Assembly (NCBI RefSeq): GCF_012273895.1
Contig: NC_052107.1
Location: 2,666,001-2,730,000, forward strand
Origin: Zerene cesonia
Lineage: Eukaryota; Arthropoda; Insecta; Lepidoptera; Pieridae
Length of the DNA stretch: 64,000 nucleotides
Direction: 5' to 3'
In this document: in pieces, positions 1-9,710 of the stretch
Layout of the letters: each line of letters opens with the position of its first letter
How positions within the stretch are numbered: the stretch's first letter is position 1
Notes under the pieces: generated by a model
What the model saw: the letters and a program-made list of their open reading frames with translations, nothing else
Databases searched by the model: none
Told to the model about the DNA's origin: nothing
Translations under genes and position numbers: made by a program

Positions 1-81
1 TAGGCTATTTCTTACTGCAGAAAACATCTCATTCAAATGGGAATATTCTTTTAATACGCAGGCGGAAAGCCAGTTATAAAT

Positions 82-253
82 AACTAGCGGTCCGCCCCGG
101 CTTCGCCCGTGGTACAATTATAGCATATAGCCATCCTCAATACGTCATGGTCTATCTAACACTGAAAGAAATTTTCAAATCGGACCAGTAGTTCCTGAGA
201 TTAGTGCGTTCAAACAAACAAACCAACTCTTCAGCTTTATAATATTAGTATAT
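82..253 (+). repeat. SINE-like element, family A
   Basis: This short interspersed element starts ACTAGCGG, passes through a TTCGCCCGTGG segment and a CGGACCAGTAGTTCCTGAG core, and ends in CTTTATAATATTAGTATA. A close copy in the same orientation lies at 38400-38563. It sits in an intron of the LMBR1-family gene and ends about 30 bp before the splice acceptor at 281-282. I recognise the type from lepidopteran genomes but cannot assign a family name from sequence alone. Confidence 0.75.
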
Positions 254-282
254 ATTACAAATATATGAAACTTTCGTTCCAG

Positions 283-3200
283 GTGTGGGCTACATATCCC
301 CAGAGCCAATGTACCCAGACCGTGGTGATATATCGGCCCCCATAGATGCGAGTATATCAATAACGAAGGAGAGCAACGCGTCCATATCTCAGGGGAAAGA
401 GATTCCTCTATTGCGGCTTAGGAATGGCGCGCTGCAAGCCGGCCTCAATGAGAGGTTACATCGCATCGTTGCTATGAGAAAGGTTTGTTTTGTTATTTGT
501 ACTTGGAGTAATGTATTGAAAACAAATAATTGTTATTATTACATTTTTTTCATTCACGAAATAAAAAAATAATTTATTTACTCAGAAGAACAATAATTAA
601 TAGCGTGGAGGATAGTTTTTACCACTTTATTCTTTGCAAATTAATTGCTGTAATTATTAGTATGTATCTTCTTTTTAATACTTATATAAGCTTTCTATTT
701 ACTTTGCATACATATTTTAACCAGATGGAATGAACGTGATATGTCTTCAGCAAAAAACTCGTGGTCTTAATACAATAATGCATTAAAACCGTTCCCCATT
801 GCGTTACGCTATTACGCGTGTGATACGATAGCTGCTGTGGCGAATGTTTCAATCTGAATTTGAGATGAATCATCATTCCGTAAATGCACGCTTTAGATGA
901 ATGTAAATCAATTTATTGATAACGTAAAAGCGTTTTCTTATTTCATAAGATAATAGCAACTACGTGTAACGGAGAACTGATTGTAGTGTATTTATTGTTT
1001 ATAGTAAAATAGACGATAAGAATTGTTATTATTTTGGTATTATGTCACTGAATAATTCTTACATCGGAGATAAAGGGAGGAAATTCGTATTGAAATATTA
1101 AATATTGAAAAATCTTTGCGTTGGCCGCGATGAGTAATGCCAACACGGAGTTGCATCATGTTAGTTTACTAAATACCCAAGTAGGTATTTAAATATTGTA
1201 TTTCATTATTTTAAATAATTTTTTGTTATATATTGGATAAAGAACAATGCGCAAATATTGACGCACATTTGTAAAAAATAAAGTCATTGTTTTCAGGAGT
1301 ATTCATGTTAGGATTATTTGAAGATCGATTTTAATTTCAATGAACAATTAATATGTAAGTTATTTTTCGCTTAATGTATTACAATTATATTTTGGAAATG
1401 CTTAAGGTCTTAAACATATACTTTTAGTTTTAAAAAATAATAGTAATAACTTATGATAGAGGTATTTGAGCATGAATGAAAAATTTTGCAAAAGTGTCAC
1501 ACACACGACATTCACTGGTACGTCGCGGGTTGATGTTTGTTCCTTTTACATGTAAAAACATCAACGGAGTTTGATTGTTCTTGCCAGTACCATTTACCAG
1601 AATACTTGCTTTCGTTGGTTTTGTCCGCGCGGAACAGTAATACAATAATAATACTACTCGTAACCAGGAAGTGGAGAACAAACGCAAGACATCATCGCTG
1701 CAACGCAACGTGGTGTACCCGCTCGCGATGCTGCTGCTACTGGCGCTGACCACCATCACCGTGCTGATGGTGCTCCAGAATACATTGGAACTGCTGATCG
1801 GGATCAAAGCTCTGCCGCTTAGCACCAGGGTGAGTGAGGTGTTATATCAGTAGTACAGGTAGCCATAATTGGCACCAGGAAACGTATAAAGGAACTTAAT
1901 GATATTTCATTCAATATTATGATGAAAGTGCGTCAATGTGTGGATATTGAGAGAGTGATCAGTCTTTCAATATACACTTAAATGAATTATATCGATCTGT
2001 AAGTCGTAAGTTATGAGGCGATCGCGTCAGGAAGGAATTTACCTCTTGAATTCTTGAAGGATCATTTACTGACTTTCTCAAAATGTCATAAATATGTCAT
2101 GTAAGGTTTATCAGTGAACTGTTCTTATTTATATCCTAATGCCCTAACCATTATATTTTCAGCAATTCACATTAGGCATCGCGTCTCTATCGAAGCTCGG
2201 TTGGGCGGGCGCAACACTAGAAGCTTTTCTAATACTATACTTGCACGCGGCGTCGCTCACCGGCCTCAGCACGCCCATGAGCGCTCTGCGCGTGCTGCCC
2301 AAGACGAGGCGGACACCGCTCACGAGGATAATCGCTCTGTGTGCGGTTCTATTGGCGCATTCTACTGCGCAACCTTTGCTGGTTAAGATCCTTGGTGAGT
2401 TCTTATAGCGATCAATTGAAAAATATGTGAAAATAACGATTTGGTCGGTTTCCGGAAAGTTTGCAGAAAATAGTTACTTAGTATTCAAATTGATCATGTT
2501 TAAGAATTGGATGTTTTATATTTGTTATTATCACTTTTACATCCTCAACGGTTTTGTATCTCCTTTGTATATGTTAGAAACTATACCCAATGTACTATTT
2601 ATTTATACAATTGCGTTCAACTGTCTTATCATTAATACTTCCAAAATTTTGGTAGAAATGACTTTACGAAATACAGTTATATTTTTTTTTATTTATTGAT
2701 GTTCATCTATAAAAATTCCCAAAACCGAGTAAAACTACTAAAATCGCTATTTACCATAGTACAGTTTCCGAATGAGTATTTATTTTCAACCGATTTAAAA
2801 AGAGAAGATGTTCTCAATTCTACTTATTAATTTTTTTTGGGTTTTTAATTTAGAACCTAACTTAATGAAGTAGGTGAACCGATTTGGATCATTTTTTTAT
2901 TATTATTAGAAAGCTGGTGTCTCCCTTGTAGTCTCATCCAAATTTGATCATGTTCAGACAATTCGAAGGCGCTTAAATATTTTACAATGCCCTAAATCGA
3001 GTGCAAACTTCTAAAAAACCGCCATCCACCGAACCGCAGCCATCGAATTGTCTTTAAATTGCACCCATACATAACGCACCGCGCCCGCACCGCGCCCGCA
3101 GGCATCACGAACTTCGACCTGCTCGGCGACTTCGGGCGCATCGAGTGGCTCGGCAACTTCCGGCTGGTGCTGCTGTACAACGGCGTGTTCGCCGCCACCG

Positions 3201-3313
3201 TCACGCTCTGCCTCGTCAACAAGTTCACGGCGAGCGTGCGCCGCGAGCTCTACAACAGGTTGGTGGAGAACGTGCACACGGTCGCCAGATGCGTCTCGTT
3301 TTTGAGCAACTGA
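283..3313 (+). CDS. LMBR1/lilipod-family membrane protein, 3' half
   Basis: These are the 3' exons of a limb-region-1 (LMBR1/LMBR1L) family protein, a multipass plasma-membrane protein related to lipocalin-1-interacting receptors and to Drosophila lilipod. The exons read 283-482, 1668-1829, 2163-2394 and 3102 onward. All borders are GT-AG and the phases fit (0, 0, 1). Exon 1 carries the hydrophilic loop with LQAGLNERLHR. Exon 2 is a long hydrophobic segment after KRKTSSLQRN. Exon 3 holds two more membrane segments. Exon 4 has the family hallmark ITNFDLLGDFGRIEWLGNF, then a last membrane helix and LVNKFTASVRRELYNR. Read through, exon 4 stops at TGA 3311-3313. A donor at AACAG/GTTGGT (exon end 3258) would instead splice toward the exon at 4544, in which case the last 18 codons are intron. 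The 5' exons lie before the window. Family assignment is firm; the exact C-terminus is not. Confidence 0.9.
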
Positions 3314-3330
3314 CCTCGTTGTGGTGGTGC

Positions 3331-4330
3331 NNNNNNNNNNNNNNNNNNNNNNNNNNNNNNNNNNNNNNNNNNNNNNNNNNNNNNNNNNNNNNNNNNNNNN
3401 NNNNNNNNNNNNNNNNNNNNNNNNNNNNNNNNNNNNNNNNNNNNNNNNNNNNNNNNNNNNNNNNNNNNNNNNNNNNNNNNNNNNNNNNNNNNNNNNNNNN
3501 NNNNNNNNNNNNNNNNNNNNNNNNNNNNNNNNNNNNNNNNNNNNNNNNNNNNNNNNNNNNNNNNNNNNNNNNNNNNNNNNNNNNNNNNNNNNNNNNNNNN
3601 NNNNNNNNNNNNNNNNNNNNNNNNNNNNNNNNNNNNNNNNNNNNNNNNNNNNNNNNNNNNNNNNNNNNNNNNNNNNNNNNNNNNNNNNNNNNNNNNNNNN
3701 NNNNNNNNNNNNNNNNNNNNNNNNNNNNNNNNNNNNNNNNNNNNNNNNNNNNNNNNNNNNNNNNNNNNNNNNNNNNNNNNNNNNNNNNNNNNNNNNNNNN
3801 NNNNNNNNNNNNNNNNNNNNNNNNNNNNNNNNNNNNNNNNNNNNNNNNNNNNNNNNNNNNNNNNNNNNNNNNNNNNNNNNNNNNNNNNNNNNNNNNNNNN
3901 NNNNNNNNNNNNNNNNNNNNNNNNNNNNNNNNNNNNNNNNNNNNNNNNNNNNNNNNNNNNNNNNNNNNNNNNNNNNNNNNNNNNNNNNNNNNNNNNNNNN
4001 NNNNNNNNNNNNNNNNNNNNNNNNNNNNNNNNNNNNNNNNNNNNNNNNNNNNNNNNNNNNNNNNNNNNNNNNNNNNNNNNNNNNNNNNNNNNNNNNNNNN
4101 NNNNNNNNNNNNNNNNNNNNNNNNNNNNNNNNNNNNNNNNNNNNNNNNNNNNNNNNNNNNNNNNNNNNNNNNNNNNNNNNNNNNNNNNNNNNNNNNNNNN
4201 NNNNNNNNNNNNNNNNNNNNNNNNNNNNNNNNNNNNNNNNNNNNNNNNNNNNNNNNNNNNNNNNNNNNNNNNNNNNNNNNNNNNNNNNNNNNNNNNNNNN
4301 NNNNNNNNNNNNNNNNNNNNNNNNNNNNNN
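3331..4330. other. Assembly gap (1000 N)
   Basis: A run of exactly 1000 N, so its length is a placeholder. It begins 17 bases after the possible stop codon of the LMBR1-family gene and may hide one or more of its exons. The flanks show no duplicated sequence. Confidence 0.99.
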
Positions 4331-4543
4331 ATTAGTTTTTTGCTTTGGGTAATCTTTTAGTAAGTAGGTGCAACACTGCGTTCAACTTCGTGTAAACCTT
4401 TTGCCGTCTATCATCTCCGTTTGTTTACCCTGTTATTCTCCGCGCTCTATATCCTACATATAGACTTAATGTAAGGCATATGGAATATGTAGGGAAATGC
4501 CTTCTTGCCTGATTGCACATTCTTTTTTCACCAAAATGTCCAG

Positions 4544-4623
4544 ATATGCATCTGCCATTGGCCATGGAAAGCCCCTATAAACCAATACCCGCCCCAGGAA
4601 TCAGCCAGGATTGTGGGTTTTAA
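4544..4623 (+). CDS. Candidate terminal exon of the LMBR1-family gene
   Basis: A splice-acceptor-like CCAAAATGTCCAG precedes an open frame that starts with two bases completing a codon and then encodes MHLPLAMESPYKPIPAPG plus seven more residues to a TAA stop at 4621-4623. The stretch is GC-richer than its surroundings and proline-rich. Vertebrate LMBR1 proteins end in a similar short hydrophilic tail, with a Leu-His-Leu-Pro-like start, soon after the VREEL segment that matches VRREL here. The phase needed (1) does not match the phase-2 donor at 3258, so at least one more exon, presumably inside the gap, would have to lie between. This is inference from position, composition and tail resemblance. 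Confidence 0.45.
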
Positions 4624-4801
4624 ATTACTAAAAAGTTACTTATTGAAAACTCACTTTTTTAATTACGATATCGCTGCCTTGGAACGCCTTACGGTCAGAT
4701 CGAGGACATATAACGGTGATTCATAAATTGTTAAGTGAATTTGTGATAGGTAGGAGTTAACGTTTCATGATTGACCGTTAAAATGTCCGATTAAATAATA
4801 T

Positions 4802-4807
4802 AATAAA
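4802..4807 (+). terminator. Possible polyadenylation signal
   Basis: AATAAA lies about 180 bases after the candidate LMBR1-family stop at 4623. The hexamer is common in such AT-rich DNA, so this is weak support. Confidence 0.25.
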
Positions 4808-4876
4808 ATACTGCGTTTCAGATTTCTAAGTCTGGATTAAAATCAAAGAGAGTATTAGATTGGATATTTGGGTGAA

Positions 4877-5382
4877 AACTCGTGCGGTTTCGTTCCATAT
4901 TACATCTAACTTGTATGTGTGACAGTGTGGAATTTAACATGTTTCCTAGGAATGGGGAAAAATTACATATTTCCTAATTGCCTTCATGTTCTCGATATCT
5001 TATATATAGGTCGGTGGGAATGATAAACTATTTTTGATGGAGGCTTTCTTTTCGTGATAAATTGTCTTTGGTAGCCATATTTTTAATAGACTTTTAAAAT
5101 AATCTATGGTTACTTTAATTTTGGTTGTGATGTAGTAGGTCTATCTTTTCTTATATTTTTAGGGTTCTTTCACCAAGTAGGCCTAAATACAGATTTTTTT
5201 TTGTATGGAATTTAATTGAATATAATACTTGGTTGTGAAATTATTTTCATTTTTCTTAAGGTGAATATACAAAGAGTTTTGACTGTATGTGTTTCATGTA
5301 TGAAATTTATGAATTCAATGTGTATTCTCTTGATGTTGATATCTATGGTGTCCTTGTGAGATCTTAGAAAACCGCACGAGTT
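4877..5382. mobile_element. Possible MITE with 14-bp terminal inverted repeats
   Basis: AACTCGTGCGGTTT at 4877-4890 is repeated exactly as its reverse complement at 5369-5382. The 506-bp body is AT-rich and has no coding capacity. This is the layout of a non-autonomous DNA transposon, but I see no clear target-site duplication and no second copy in the window, so the pairing could be accidental. Confidence 0.35.
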
Positions 5383-6153
5383 ATTTAGAATTAAATGATT
5401 AAAAAATACCTTACAATATGATATTAAACAAATTTAAAACGCCATAATATTGTGTTTTGTTAACTTTAATGAGTAAGAAGTATCTTCTATTGTACCGATT
5501 GTATTTTTAGAATACATTAGTTTATAAAATATGAAACAAATTATTATTGTTAATAATTTGTAGATTTTAACTGCCTATAAATAATCTGCATTTATTCCAT
5601 ATGAAATTATTTGTATATCAAATTTAATTTTATGTTTAGATTTTATGTAAATTTGTGGTTTTTGTGGAAATATGCGAGCATTTTACTGTTCTTTTATAAC
5701 CAATGAGACTGAATTCGTTAACTAGATAAAATTAATAACGTGAGATTATTTATTTGCTGTGTCTAGTTTTGTGAGTGTTTGGATGTTTGTTTATTTCGAA
5801 TTGGATATTAAGATGCCATGATAGTGTTCACCATAATATGAATATAAAAAAATATGTTTTAAAAATAATGATTAATACTTATAAAAGACCTTCTTAAGAC
5901 TGCTACGTTATAATTTCATAATTTTCATTGCGTTGCTAACAATAATTATTATTAATACATTAATTTTCATACTTCATTTTATTAAAAAATTATTTTAATG
6001 AGCAGCTATTTTATAATTGAGCAGGTATGATAATCTTAACATTTGACAATCGATATATTATAATAGTCTAAGCTCTTCAATGCTTTAAATTGAAATTTAT
6101 GCATAAAACAATTAAGAATGTTTAAAAACTAGAGGCTTAGTTATATTTTCTAG
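5383..6153. other. AT-rich intergenic or intron stretch, no gene seen
   Basis: Very AT-rich, with short open frames and stop codons in every frame. No recognisable exon, RNA gene or repeat family. It lies between the LMBR1-family gene and the tentative exons of the next + strand gene. Confidence 0.5.
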
Positions 6154-6226
6154 TCGTAGTGGATCTCTTGATATCATTGACACGTTGATGGATCATTGTA
6201 CTAAACGCATCCCCATTGGCACTAAC
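6154..6226 (+). CDS. Tentative internal exon of an unrecognised gene
   Basis: The pyrimidine-rich acceptor TTATATTTTCTAG is followed by 73 bases open in one frame only (one base, then RSGSLDIIDTLMDHCTKR and six more residues) and by a good donor, AAC/GTAAGG. The exon enters in phase 2 and leaves in phase 0. It could join 7088-7141 if that exon is read RVICLVAYFSF. I recognise no family, and a chance match to splice signals is quite possible. Confidence 0.25.
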
Positions 6227-7087
6227 GTAAGGCTATGAAAATGTTACATGTATTGTGAATAGTAAAAAGAACCGTGTAGGACTTATGTAATGCGTTTCTC
6301 AATATAAAAAAGGACCATATAAAATAAACCATATCACAGTCCTACATTGTGTTACTTTTAACTTTAGAAATTATTGTCGAATCTCCATCTATTGAATAAA
6401 ACAAAAACATGACCTTATAAGCACATTAAACATACTTTTTTATATAATATGTGACATTCTTAAGTTTGAAATAAGTTCGGAATATAATTTTGTACCATTC
6501 TGTTTGTTGCAATCTCAATTTATCCTATAGGCTTTATGGAAAATAGATATCCCGCACGGTTGAATAAAATATTTGTCTAAATGTACACATTTTACTTAGT
6601 GTATTTGATTAGTAAATTGCAGATAAAACTAAAATAAATTAAGTATAGTAGCGGTGATGGATTATAATGCTTAATAGTTTTGACTTGTCATATCTAAAAA
6701 TACCTGATTTATTTTCCATTTGTTCCTAAAGTACGTCAAAAATAAATGAATAAAAAATAATAGTAGCACTAGAAAATTACTATGTTCAAATAATTATTAA
6801 TACAATATCGAATGTTATATTACAGATAAGAAATATGTTAAAAAATGTATATGTAAAAGTGGTGCTAGTTTAATAGCGAGTACGTAAATAAAAATAGTAA
6901 AACCACTATAGAATAAACGAATTTAGTATTGTAGGGGTCGCTCGTGTGTGGATTCTCAAAATGTGTAGTAATTGAAATGGTGTGTGATTTTATACCTTTG
7001 TATTATCCTGTACCAAATGTTGAGATTGCATTTGAAAAATATATCATTAAATAAATTACATGTTGCTTTTATTTACACCCCTAATAG

Positions 7088-7141
7088 AGAGTCATCTGCC
7101 TCGTTGCTTACTTTTCATTCATCTTCATGTTTCATCACAAG
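7088..7141 (+). CDS. Tentative internal exon of an unrecognised gene
   Basis: The acceptor TTTACACCCCTAATAG precedes, and the donor CACAAG/GTTTGT follows, a 54-base segment open in all three frames. Two readings fit different neighbours. In phase 0 it encodes a membrane-helix-like RVICLVAYFSFIFMFHHK and could follow the exon at 6154. In phase 2 it encodes ESSASLLTFHSSSCFIT and splices directly in phase to the last exon at 7807, giving a serine-rich tail. The second reading needs no extra exon downstream. I cannot choose without transcript data. Confidence 0.35.
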
Positions 7142-7447
7142 GTTTGTTACCTATCTATCATCTTTAACAATTAACATTCGTAATAGTAAAGCAGTTTATA
7201 TATAAAGAAATTGAAGCGTGCCTTTGTATTCACGATATAGTGTCCTAAAATCTTCATATTTTGGAATATTGATAAAAAATCCAGTTCATCCGTTATAATT
7301 TATTAAAATATTCAGTCTCGTTAGGTCAAAGTGAATATTGTTAAATAATAGAACAGACATAAAACGTGTTGGAAATATATTAGAATATCCATCCTCCTCA
7401 TTTAAAGTAAATAATTAAAATAATTGATCTTCTTGGATTCATTTTAG

Positions 7448-7488
7448 CATGAGGTACATCTTAGTCTTGAGAAGCTGCGCAGCGATGC
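7448..7488 (+). CDS. Weak alternative exon of the same unrecognised gene
   Basis: The acceptor TTCATTTTAG is followed by a frame reading HEVHLSLEKLRSD. A non-consensus donor, GATGC/GTACAA, would end it in phase 2, which fits the last exon at 7807. The poor donor makes it the least certain of the group. The ATG-initiated frame that overlaps it (7449-7634) looks like chance. Confidence 0.15.
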
Positions 7489-7806
7489 GTACAAAGTTCA
7501 GAGTCGCCAAAAACATTGAAAATGATCCACACAGAAAAGCTAAAAAATGGCACTTGAATAATAAAATTAGATTCTATAAGGGGATGGAACTGATGGATGG
7601 ATGGATGGATATTACAGCAAAACTTTCTACTTAATATGTGAATCAGACGTATTGAAACTGATATATCTGTTTATTATTCTTCTCTTGTTCATTAAACCGG
7701 AAAGTATATAAAATAATACATAATAACAATATCTCTTCCAAAATGGATGCACAGTTGATCTTATCACACGTCTCACATAATTGATTATGTTTATTTGTTT
7801 GTTTAG

Positions 7807-7954
7807 ATTGAAATGGATCCCAGATCTCTTCACAGTACCTGATGACGCACCACAGAACATCTCAAGGAGTTCCAGAATGTCTATGGATAGATCAGTTATT
7901 GTTGACAAGACTGAATTAAATCAAAATATACTAGATAAAGAGAAATCTGACTAG
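7807..7954 (+). CDS. Last exon of an unrecognised + strand gene
   Basis: The pyrimidine-rich acceptor TTATTTGTTTGTTTAG precedes a 148-base exon with markedly higher GC than its flanks. One frame only is open: one base, then LKWIPDLFTVPDDAPQ, a serine/arginine patch SRSSRMSMDRS and an acidic/polar end, to TAG at 7952-7954. AATAAA follows 40 bases later at 7994-7999. The residue composition is that of a hydrophilic, probably cytosolic, C-terminal tail with possible phosphorylation sites. I do not recognise the protein. Earlier exons are uncertain (7088-7141, 6154-6226, or further exons I cannot see). The gene lies between the LMBR1-family gene and RPP30 and converges with RPP30. Confidence 0.6.
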
Positions 7955-7993
7955 TTTTATATAAGTACAAAACTTTTTAAAATATTAAATAAT

Positions 7994-7999
7994 AATAAA
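7994..7999 (+). terminator. Polyadenylation signal of the unrecognised gene
   Basis: AATAAA 40 bases after the TAG at 7952-7954, a typical distance. Confidence 0.45.
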
Positions 8000-8236
8000 G
8001 ATATGTTATCTCAATTTATGTTGTGGTGAAGTTGTATTTATTTATTGTTATGAATTATTAAATGCCTATATTCGTAAAGTTCCTATGTTCTGCATTTTTA
8101 TTTTCAAATTTTCAAATCCATGAATTCTTAATCAGGTTACAGAATTAATCTGACAAACCAACCATACAAGAATTGACACTTGAATTTTTGTATGTATTTG
8201 ATTGATTTTAAATAAGCAGTGATTATATAAATATAC

Positions 8237-8363
8237 AATCCTATCCTTATCCCTTTACCCTCAAAAGTGGGAAGCCCATTTGCAGAGACATTGCTCAAGA
8301 ACATAGCTCTGCAAATGTTCATGGGCAGTGGTGACCACTCACCTTCAACTACTCAAAAAAAAA
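8237..8363 (+). repeat. Poly-A retroposon fragment, family H
   Basis: Decayed 3' part of the family seen in full at 27430-27775. It keeps TTTGCAGAGACATTGCT, the GCAAATGTTCATGGGC segment followed by GTGGTGACCA, and a short A tract at the end. It lies between the two converging genes. Confidence 0.65.
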
Positions 8364-8479
8364 TCCTACCTATTGAATATTTCTTATATAACCTTTCACT
8401 TAATCCATAGATACTGGCTGGCTGTTGAAACAATTATAAACATCAGGAAGTATGTCATTACATTACTTAAAATTCCCAC

Positions 8480-8485
8480 TTTATT
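8480..8485 (-). terminator. Polyadenylation signal of RPP30
   Basis: TTTATT on the + strand reads AATAAA on the minus strand, about 40 bases past the RPP30 stop codon at 8525-8527. Confidence 0.5.
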
Positions 8486-8524
8486 TAAACTAAATAATGA
8501 ATACATATAAATAAAAGTCCTTAA

Positions 8525-9307
8525 TCATTCCTCCATTTTTTTATTATCATCCAAAACTTTAACCTCTAAGTAATATTTACCTAATTTCCTTCCACGAGAT
8601 TTAAGGATAAGTTTCCGAGCATTATTCCTAATTACCTCTAAACTTTCATTAGTGTTAAGTCCGAAAATAAATCCAAGATTTATGACATCATGCACACTTC
8701 TTATTTGTAAATGGTTTTCCGCACAACTAGTGAGTACAATATTCTTTGATCTTCCAACAGCATGATAGTTATGTGCAGTACTTATTATATTTTTTCGTGC
8801 TGTTGAATCTTTTATCGCTGGAGAATACATCAACTCGAAAAACATACCGCGTTCTGTTGCTTGTTTATAAAGTTTACGACTCACTTTGAATGGTATTCTA
8901 CCTTCTGGGTCAAAGGATATGATGTCTGCATCTAAAGTACTGCATGCATACTGAAATGCCTGGAGTGTTTTAGGCACAACTGCTACTATGTCGTATCTTT
9001 TCAAATTTTCTGACTGGTTCAATTTGATAGCAACACTCGATTCAGAAAACGATATCGTTATCCTTTGTAATATATGCAGGTTTTGTGTACTTGAATCTTT
9101 AGGTATATCTATCGGTGGAGGAAAACAATCTTTCTTCTCTTTAGGGTCGCCTTTCTTTTTTTTCTTTTTTGGTTCCTCATCACAATCATCAAAGCAGGTG
9201 TTGATTGCGATCGTATTGAAACCTAGTCTTTCAAATAGGTAAAGTTTACTTAAATCATATTCTTTATCTACCGATAGATCACAAAAGCCCCAATCGTTTG
9301 CTGTCAT
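8525..9307 (-). CDS. RPP30: Ribonuclease P/MRP protein subunit p30
   Basis: This 260-residue protein is the p30 subunit of nuclear RNase P and RNase MRP, which cut the 5' leader of pre-tRNA and process pre-rRNA. It has the TIM-barrel-like RNase P p30 fold. The N-terminal strand/helix unit runs to FNTIAINTCF (about 30-39). YDIVAVVPKT (105-114) and LDADIISFDPEGRIPF (125-140) follow. The family signature ELMYSPAIKDSTARKNIIS spans 158-176, then KNIVLTSCAENHLQIRS (188-204) and the HDVINLGFIFGL block (206-217). Length is close to the human protein. A lysine-rich insert at 46-59 replaces the linker usual at this place and may act as a basic RNA-binding or nuclear-targeting patch. The whole reading frame is in one exon. 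The start is the first ATG and faces the MDH1B homologue across a 403-bp shared upstream region. Confidence 0.95.
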   Translation of the reverse strand: MTANDWGFCDLSVDKEYDLSKLYLFERLGFNTIAINTCFDDCDEEPKKKKKKGDPKEKKDCFPPPIDIPKDSSTQNLHILQRITISFSESSVAIKLNQSENLKRYDIVAVVPKTLQAFQYACSTLDADIISFDPEGRIPFKVSRKLYKQATERGMFFELMYSPAIKDSTARKNIISTAHNYHAVGRSKNIVLTSCAENHLQIRSVHDVINLGFIFGLNTNESLEVIRNNARKLILKSRGRKLGKYYLEVKVLDDNKKMEE

Positions 9308-9710
9308 TTTAATAAAATAGTTTTGTAATTAATTATTGTTTGTCCATCAATATATTTATATTACAGAAAACGTCAAATCCATGTGATATTTTGTGACAAG
9401 TGATGAATGGATGGTTTACTGTTTAACAACCAGTGTCACAATTATGTCAATATGGTATGACAGTTACATACTCGTTCAAAAATGACTCGGTGCTAAAGAT
9501 GTCACAGGACAACAATCGATTACAAAATCGATTCGATTTCGAAAGATGAAAGATATATAAAAACTTTTTGAAATTCCACAAAATGGATGTAACGAAAAAA
9601 GCTACGATATAACGTCAATAAAATATAGCCTACTCACTACTGCGGTAAAACTGTTACATAATAAAAATATATTTAACTTATGTGTACATAATACTATTAT
9701 AATTAAAAAT
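9308..9710. promoter_or_regulatory. Shared divergent promoter region of RPP30 and the MDH1B homologue
   Basis: These 403 bp separate the two start codons and must hold both promoters and 5' UTRs. Two copies of AATCGATT sit at 9514-9521 and 9526-9533. They resemble the core of the DRE motif (TATCGATA) bound by DREF in insect housekeeping promoters. ATATATAAAA follows at about 9552 and could be a TATA-like element for the + strand gene. Transcription starts cannot be read from sequence. Confidence 0.55.

Noticed and set aside
1451..1825. 124-codon minus-strand frame
   Set aside because: Shadow of exon 1668-1829, which has consistent splice sites and phase on the + strand.
2992..3277. Antisense frames over the last LMBR1-family exon
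   Set aside because: Shadows of a GC-rich coding exon; the + frame has the conserved family motif.
3145..4352. Long + strand open frames running into the first N block
   Set aside because: Most of their length is N translated as X; only exon 3102-3313 is real.
7449..7634. 61-codon ATG frame ending in a GATG tandem tract
   Set aside because: Basic, low-information residues, no domain and no splice context; probably chance.
7627..7908. 93-codon minus-strand frame
   Set aside because: Overlaps the better-supported + strand last exon at 7807-7954 and looks random.
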